DNA from: Betaproteobacteria bacterium TMED156
GTDB taxonomy: Bacteria > Pseudomonadota > Gammaproteobacteria > Burkholderiales > Burkholderiaceae_A
Length of the DNA: 8,941 nt
Direction of reading: 5' to 3'
NCBI GenBank assembly: GCA_002171155.1
Contig: NHHF01000141.1
Coordinates: 1-8,941 of the forward strand
Shown in pieces: positions 5,460-8,941 of this stretch; the first letter of the stretch is position 1, and the number at the start of each line of letters is the position of its first letter. The translations under genes and the position numbers were made by a program. Below the pieces are notes generated by a model that was given only the letters and a program-made list of their open reading frames with translations, did no database searches and was not told the DNA's origin.

Positions 5460-5804
5460 TTATCTTCTTGTTTTTTTCTTTATAATACCAAATTCGGCCA
5501 TTTCTTGTTCACGTCTTAATTTAGCCGCTCTTCTTATTGCACGTTTTTTGTCTTCACGTTTTACGAAAGATGGTTTCATGTAATATCTTCTATCACGAAG
5601 TTCTTGCATCACCCCTTCTTTTAACAACATTTTTTTAAGTTTACGCATTGCTTTTTCAACATTGTTGTCAACAACTGCAACTGCCATGCCAGGCAATTTT
5701 GGGGGGCGTGGTCTTTTATTGAAACCTTCTTTATTGTCTCTTTTATTGTAGCCTATGTCAAAAGTTTTGACATCATATTTTTGTCTTGGTTTTCCTGTTT
5801 TCAT
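5460..5804 (-). CDS. rpsU: Ribosomal protein bS21 with N-terminal extension
   Basis: bS21 sits on the 30S platform near the mRNA exit and anti-Shine-Dalgarno region and affects initiation. Residues 40-114 match cellular bS21 (E. coli 71 residues): VEKAMRKLKKMLLKEGVMQE, then LRDRRYYMKP and an Arg/Lys-rich tail ending KKKTRR. Residues 1-39 form a basic extension with Gly, Pro and Lys (KTGKPRQKYD, then RPRPPKLPG) absent from the E. coli protein. I chose the ATG at 5804 because AAGAG precedes it and it lies just after promoter elements; no ribosome site is visible before Met40. bS21 is the ribosomal protein most often found in phages and could replace host S21 to bias initiation. It heads the nadE-speD-tRNA unit. 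Confidence 0.93.
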   Translation of the reverse strand: MKTGKPRQKYDVKTFDIGYNKRDNKEGFNKRPRPPKLPGMAVAVVDNNVEKAMRKLKKMLLKEGVMQELRDRRYYMKPSFVKREDKKRAIRRAAKLRREQEMAEFGIIKKKTRR

Positions 5805-5813
5805 AATACTCTT

Positions 5814-5841
5814 ATAATAACATATTTATATTATTTGTCAA
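5814..5841 (-). promoter_or_regulatory. Sigma70-like (early-type) promoter of rpsU unit
   Basis: TTGACA (5841-5836, perfect), a 16-base spacer ending TGT, and TATTAT (5819-5814, 5/6). The TGn just before the box gives an extended -10. The -35 box contains the infC stop codon. The start site would fall close to the rpsU ATG at 5804, leaving a very short leader. Confidence 0.6.
5823..5830 (-). promoter_or_regulatory. T4-type late promoter of rpsU unit
   Basis: Exact TATAAATA on the minus strand, inside the spacer of the sigma70-like promoter, in the 33-base gap between infC and rpsU. A start about 6 bases downstream would leave a leader of about 12 bases that still contains the AAGAG ribosome site. 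Confidence 0.72.
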
Positions 5842-6392
5842 CTCTTTTTTAAGTCGCCGTCTTTACAGATAACTGCTATTATCCTATTTCCTGCCTGCTT
5901 TGGTGTAGAATCAAATTTAGCATTTTCAAGTTTTTTAATCATCATGACAGTTTGATCGATAAACATCCTGCCATTTGGTATTTCTCTACCACGCAACTTC
6001 ATAACTATTTTTACTTTGTCGCCGCCATTAATAAACTCTTGTGCTTTTTTAAGTTTTACATTTAAATCATGCACATCAATGTTTGGCCTAAATTGTAATT
6101 CACGCAATTCTGTTCTATTTTGTCTTTCAAGTTTTTTCTTTTGTTTGTCTTTTTTCTGTTTTTCATAATTCCATTTGCCAAAATCCATAATACGACACAC
6201 AGGAGGATCTGCTTTAACTGTTGTACATATTAAATCTAATTGAGAATCTTTGGCTTTTGCGAGAGCTGTCTTACTGTCAACTATTCCTATAAATGCCCCA
6301 TTTGGATCTATTAATCTAACTTTAGGAAAAGTAATGGCTGAATTAAGTAGTACACTCGGCTGTTGACTTCTGTGTCGAAAAGGTTTTTTCAC
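5838..6392 (-). CDS. infC: Translation initiation factor IF-3
   Basis: IF-3 binds the 30S subunit, prevents premature joining of 50S, and checks start codon and initiator tRNA. At 184 residues it is full length (E. coli 180). The N-domain spans about 17-78, with VRLIDPNGAFIGIVDS at 25-40 and the signature PPVCRIMDFGKWNYEKQKK at 63-81. A Lys-rich linker helix covers about 79-94. The C-domain contains ELQFRPNIDVHDLNVKLKKA (98-117), GDKVKIVMKLRGRE (124-137) and a final GNRIIAVI strand. Both domains are intact, so full function is expected. The start is GTG at 6392-6390, which shares one base with the clpX TAG (TAGTG); GGAG lies 4 bases upstream, at the end of clpX. Cellular infC usually starts with AUU for self-repression, which this GTG start would not provide. 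Confidence 0.96.
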   Translation of the reverse strand: MKKPFRHRSQQPSVLLNSAITFPKVRLIDPNGAFIGIVDSKTALAKAKDSQLDLICTTVKADPPVCRIMDFGKWNYEKQKKDKQKKKLERQNRTELRELQFRPNIDVHDLNVKLKKAQEFINGGDKVKIVMKLRGREIPNGRMFIDQTVMMIKKLENAKFDSTPKQAGNRIIAVICKDGDLKKS

Positions 6393-7654
6393 TAGGCTCC
6401 GTTTTTCTTATCTACAGTCTTATACATCAACATTGGTGGTTTGTCTTCTTTAATTACACTTTCATTAATTATTATTTTTTCTACATCTTGTTGTTTCAAT
6501 ATAGGTAATTCATATTGTAATTCAAGTAAGACTCTTTCTAAAACAGATCTAAGTCCTCTTGCACCAATCTTCTTATCTAAAGCCTGTTGAGCCACAACAT
6601 CAATAGCTTCGCTAGTAAATTCTAATTTAACTCCATCTAGTTTAAACATTTTTTCAAACTGTTTTAATACTGCGTTTTTTGGCTTGGTTAAAACGTGTTT
6701 AAGGTCTGTGTGCGTTAAACTATGACAAGCGACTACTACTGGCAGTCTACCTACCATTTCAGGTATAAGTCCAAATTTTACAACATCATCTGGTTGTACT
6801 TTTGATAATATTTGATCAACTTCTTCTTGCGTTTCAAAACTAGACATAAATCCCATGGATGTGTTTACATTTAATCTACGTTTGACAATTTCATCAAGAC
6901 CAACAAATGCCCCTCCACAAATAAAAAGAATATTTGTTGTATCAACTTCGATCATATCTTGTTGTGGATGCTTTCTACCTCCTTGCGGTGGTACTCTAAC
7001 TATAGTTCCTTCGAGTAATTTTAATAATGCTTGTTGTACACCTTCGCCCGATACATCTCTTGTAATTGAAGTATTTTCTGACTTACGTGATTTTTTATCT
7101 ATTTCATCGATGTACACTATACCTCGTTCAGCTCTATCAATATTAAAATCACAACTTTGTAAAAGTCTTAAAATAATATTTTCAACATCATCACCTACAT
7201 AACCTGATTCTGTTAATGTAGTCGCATCAGCCTGTGCAAAAGGTACATCTAAGTAATCTGCAATCTTTTGAGCTAACAATGTTTTACCACAACCACTCGG
7301 ACCAGCTAAAAGAACATTTGATTTCTCTAATTCAACTCCGTCAACTGTAGGATTGTTTAATCTTTTATAGTGATTGTAAACTGCAACCGATAAAACTTTT
7401 TTTGCTTGTTCTTGGCCAATCACATGCTCGTCTAAATGCATTTTTAATTCATCTGGTATAATTATTTTTAATGCTTTATTTTCTTCACCAGTTTGTTTTT
7501 GATTAATATCTGTTTCTTCTAAAATTGAATGGCAGAGATCTATACACTCATTACAAATGTAAACCTTAGGACCTGCAATAAGTTTTTTAACCTTTGCACG
7601 TTCCTTACCACAAAACGAACAATTGTATGCAGTATCTTTTTTCTTCGTGGCCAT
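6392..7654 (-). CDS. clpX: ClpX, AAA+ unfoldase of the Clp protease
   Basis: ClpX unfolds tagged proteins and feeds them to ClpP. At 420 residues it is full length (E. coli 424). It has the zinc-binding domain with Cys12, Cys15, Cys34 and Cys37; Walker A GPSGCGKT at 118-125; pore-1 loop GYVG at 151-154; Walker B IVYIDEID at 179-186; an RKH pore loop at 227-229; arginine finger Arg303 in VGRLP; and sensor 2 GARGLRS at 364-370. The loop that contacts ClpP, IGF in E. coli, reads MGF at 267-269, so ClpP docking may be kept but altered. AAGGAG lies 4 bases before the ATG and overlaps the stop of the preceding frame. It is co-transcribed with infC. No clpP is visible; use of host ClpP or a protease-free remodelling role are both possible. 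Confidence 0.97.
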   Translation of the reverse strand: MATKKKDTAYNCSFCGKERAKVKKLIAGPKVYICNECIDLCHSILEETDINQKQTGEENKALKIIIPDELKMHLDEHVIGQEQAKKVLSVAVYNHYKRLNNPTVDGVELEKSNVLLAGPSGCGKTLLAQKIADYLDVPFAQADATTLTESGYVGDDVENIILRLLQSCDFNIDRAERGIVYIDEIDKKSRKSENTSITRDVSGEGVQQALLKLLEGTIVRVPPQGGRKHPQQDMIEVDTTNILFICGGAFVGLDEIVKRRLNVNTSMGFMSSFETQEEVDQILSKVQPDDVVKFGLIPEMVGRLPVVVACHSLTHTDLKHVLTKPKNAVLKQFEKMFKLDGVKLEFTSEAIDVVAQQALDKKIGARGLRSVLERVLLELQYELPILKQQDVEKIIINESVIKEDKPPMLMYKTVDKKNGA

Positions 7655-7655
7655 C

Positions 7656-7970
7656 TTACTCCTTGTTTATTTTTCCAATGTATGGTTTTATCCAACCAAC
7701 TGACTTAGGTTTGTCTTTTGATTTTTTGACGTTTTCTAACTTCATTGTTTTATTTATAATAGCATGATTTTGCTCAATGTCAATCTCTTTTTTAATTTCT
7801 TTTAATGATAGTTTTAAATTTTCTTTAAATTTCATTACGACTTCTGGCCGACCAAAAGCATGATTTATTTCAACTTCTTCTTTAGATTTAACTTCTTCCT
7901 GTATTTCTTGTGGAACAACTTCAATTTTATCATTAATGTCTAATTGAATTTTATCCTTCGTTGTCAGTCT
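7656..7970 (-). CDS. Frame downstream of the A9 run: -1 frameshift extension or separate AUU-start gene
   Basis: A minus-strand frame open from just after the A9 run to a TAA at 7658-7656, encoding 104 residues if entered by a -1 slip. The protein is charged and helix-prone, with [20 protein letters not shown] near its start, a GRPEVV segment, and [15 protein letters not shown] at the end. Codon use looks like real coding sequence along its whole length. There is no ATG, GTG or TTG near the head. The first ATG lies in the middle of the frame without a ribosome site and would give about 59 residues. Possible explanations are a -1 slip on A AAA AAA from the upstream gene; an AUU start at 7949 with GAAGGA 4 bases upstream, giving 97 residues; or an A-run length error that split one gene. 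The stop overlaps the clpX ribosome site. Function unknown. Confidence 0.6.
   Translation of the reverse strand, partial: RLTTKDKIQLDINDKIEVVPQEIQEEVKSKEEVEINHAFGRPEVVMKFKENLKLSLKEIKKEIDIEQNHAIINKTMKLENVKKSKDKPKSVGWIKPYIGKINKE
7751..7758 (-). promoter_or_regulatory. T4-type late promoter candidate upstream of clpX
   Basis: Exact TATAAATA on the minus strand about 100 bases before the clpX ATG, inside the preceding reading frame and overlapping the -10 box of a sigma70-like promoter. In AT-rich DNA a match can arise by chance; the overlap with a good sigma70 site makes it more believable. Confidence 0.5.
7756..7783 (-). promoter_or_regulatory. Sigma70-like (early-type) promoter of clpX-infC
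   Basis: TTGACA (7783-7778, perfect), a 16-base spacer ending TGC (extended -10), and TATTAT (7761-7756, 5/6). It has the same layout as the site upstream of rpsU. It lies within the preceding reading frame, leaving a leader of about 95 bases before clpX. Confidence 0.6.
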
Positions 7971-8941
7971 TTTTTTTTCTTAACGTCTTCCTCTGATTTA
8001 ACGTTTACTGACTCATCAATATTGATAACCATTTTATCTGGCTTTCTTTCTTGATAATCTAATTGTTCTTGTAATTCTTGTTCTGTTTGTGAAAGTTTTT
8101 CACGGAATTCATTTAATTCAACTTCATGTCTTTTTTTTAGGTTGTCCATATCTTCAGTATCGTCTTGTTTTTTATCGTCACTAAAATCTGGTGGTATATT
8201 TTCAGCAATTTTTTTACCACGTGCTTGTTCATATTCTGAATATCTCTTTACTAAATCTGGATCATATTGTTTTTCAATACCTCTTCCAAAACGTCTAACC
8301 AATGACATATTGGCCGCAATCAAAAGTAATACAGCAAGTGGGTCAAACACGAATATGATTATTATAATAACCCAACGTACTGCCGCTTCTAATAAGTTTT
8401 GATTTGCTTCTTGCCCATATACAAATTCTGCAATGTATTTTAATGGACCAACTTCAACTTCTAACTGTGCCTGTTTGCTCATCAACACAATTTTATCTTC
8501 ATTGACTGTATCAATTTTATCTTGTTCTGCTTCAATTTGATTTTCTAATGCAATAATTTTACCGTCAATATCACCAGTCTTTGTGTTGGCTTGATTTTTG
8601 TAATCATTTATAATTGTTTCAATGCTTAAAATTTGATCTGCATACTTGACATCTATTTTAGCAAGATCTTCTTTTAATTTGTTTTGTATTTCAATTATGA
8701 TTCTCTGTGCCGCTGATGCTACAGCAAGTTCATTTGCTGTTGCTTTTGCAATTGCTTCATCTAAACCTTTTTTACTAAATGAACCTTTAAAACGTTCTTG
8801 TGCCGCGGCTATGTCAGCTTCTTTACGTTCTTGTGCTTGTTTTAATCTGTTATTCTGTAGTTCAATATCTTTGTCTGCTTGTGATCTTAATTCTTCTTTT
8901 TCTTTGTCAATACGTACATATAATTTATCTAATTCTACTTG
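7964..8941 (-). CDS. Coiled-coil membrane protein, 5' end cut by window edge
   Basis: The frame is open from the window edge to the TGA at 7966-7964: 325 visible residues, start outside. Residues 1 to about 165 are Lys/Glu/Gln/Ala-rich with heptad character (for example LQNNRLKQAQERKEADIAAA), indicating long coiled coils. One long hydrophobic segment, about 186-212, contains VRWVIIIIIFVFDPLAVLLL, with a central Asp-Pro that could split it into a hairpin. A charged C-terminal part follows, with a second short coiled coil (KKRHEVELNEFREKLSQTEQ) and a Lys-rich end. A GTG at 8488 could look like a start, but clear coding sequence continues upstream of it in frame. I do not recognise the family; similar coiled-coil membrane proteins occur in T4-like marine phages, from memory. 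It ends on an A9 run that may cause frameshifting into the next frame. Confidence 0.82.
   Translation of the reverse strand, partial: QVELDKLYVRIDKEKEELRSQADKDIELQNNRLKQAQERKEADIAAAQERFKGSFSKKGLDEAIAKATANELAVASAAQRIIIEIQNKLKEDLAKIDVKYADQILSIETIINDYKNQANTKTGDIDGKIIALENQIEAEQDKIDTVNEDKIVLMSKQAQLEVEVGPLKYIAEFVYGQEANQNLLEAAVRWVIIIIIFVFDPLAVLLLIAANMSLVRRFGRGIEKQYDPDLVKRYSEYEQARGKKIAENIPPDFSDDKKQDDTEDMDNLKKRHEVELNEFREKLSQTEQELQEQLDYQERKPDKMVINIDESVNVKSEEDVKKKKD
7970..7978 (-). other. A9 slippery run at the end of the coiled-coil gene
   Basis: Nine consecutive A on the minus strand, read AAA AAA AAA in the zero frame, two codons before the TGA stop. A AAA AAA fits the -1 slippery heptamer pattern, and the -1 frame downstream is open for 104 codons. 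A GAGG-like Shine-Dalgarno element lies about 10-15 bases upstream, reminiscent of the stimulator in E. coli dnaX. No strong downstream hairpin is evident by eye. Confidence 0.5.

Noticed and set aside
5460..5687. Internal ATG (Met40) as the bS21 start
   Set aside because: It matches the cellular start, but no ribosome site precedes it, whereas the 5804 ATG has AAGAG and nearby promoters.
7964..8488. GTG at 8488 as the start of the coiled-coil gene
   Set aside because: Clear coding sequence of the same coiled-coil character continues upstream in frame to the window edge, so the gene is partial.
1..8941. Bacterial chromosome origin for the whole window
   Set aside because: Gene neighbourhood, small orphan ORFs and T4-type late boxes upstream of genes argue for phage; not fully excluded because no structural gene is visible.
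1..8941. CRISPR array, insertion sequence or attachment site
   Set aside because: No regularly spaced repeats, transposase motifs or flanking direct repeats seen; the tRNA genes are intact with no duplicated 3' ends nearby.

Overview
The window looks like part of an AT-rich, T4-like (myovirus-type) phage genome, probably from a marine phage of an AT-rich proteobacterial host such as a SAR11-like cell. The host is inference. The phage call rests on several signs. Every supportable gene lies on the minus strand, packed with gaps of a few bases or short overlaps. Small orphan ORFs sit between host-like genes. Two tRNA genes lie inside an operon. The exact T4-type late promoter octamer TATAAATA occurs just upstream of hsp20 and rpsU and about 100 bp upstream of clpX. 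The mix of hsp20, speD, nadE, rpsU, infC, clpX and clpS is typical of auxiliary genes in large marine phages. No hallmark structural gene (capsid, terminase, portal, tail) is visible, so an unusual cellular origin is not formally excluded.

Layout, read in the direction of transcription from high to low coordinates. (1) >8941-7656: a partial coiled-coil membrane protein ending at a run of nine A, then a reading frame without an ATG/GTG/TTG start near its head. That frame is best explained by -1 frameshifting, by an AUU start, or by a homopolymer error. (2) 7654-5838: complete ClpX and complete IF3, stop and start codons sharing one base. (3) 5804-3709: bS21 with an N-terminal extension, NAD synthetase, an AdoMet decarboxylase homologue, tRNA-Val, tRNA-Asp and two small orphan genes. 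(4) 3585-3145: an IbpA-like Hsp20 with its own promoters, followed by a strong terminator. (5) 3048-<1: a tight five-gene run of MotA/TolQ/ExbB-like protein, a single-helix MotB/ExbD-like partner with a large extracytoplasmic domain, a third membrane protein, ClpS, and a partial SbmA/BacA-type peptide transporter.

Promoters. Upstream of clpX, rpsU and hsp20 I see the same sigma70-like pattern: TTGAC(A/T), a 16-base spacer containing ATG, then a TATTAT/TATATT box. Each overlaps or lies within a few tens of bases of an exact TATAAATA late box. These three units therefore appear to carry tandem or composite early and late promoters. The stator/ClpS/SbmA run has only a 7/8 late box (GATAAATA) after the terminator, which suggests late expression.

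Functionally, groups 2-4 look like host takeover and maintenance: translation (IF3, bS21, tRNAs), proteolysis and folding (ClpX, ClpS, Hsp20), and NAD and polyamine supply (NadE, SpeD). Group 5 is the most unusual part. It combines a proton-channel stator-like pair, a third membrane partner, an N-degron adaptor and a proton-coupled peptide importer family member. I regard it as the best candidate for an undescribed phage membrane system; its function is unknown.
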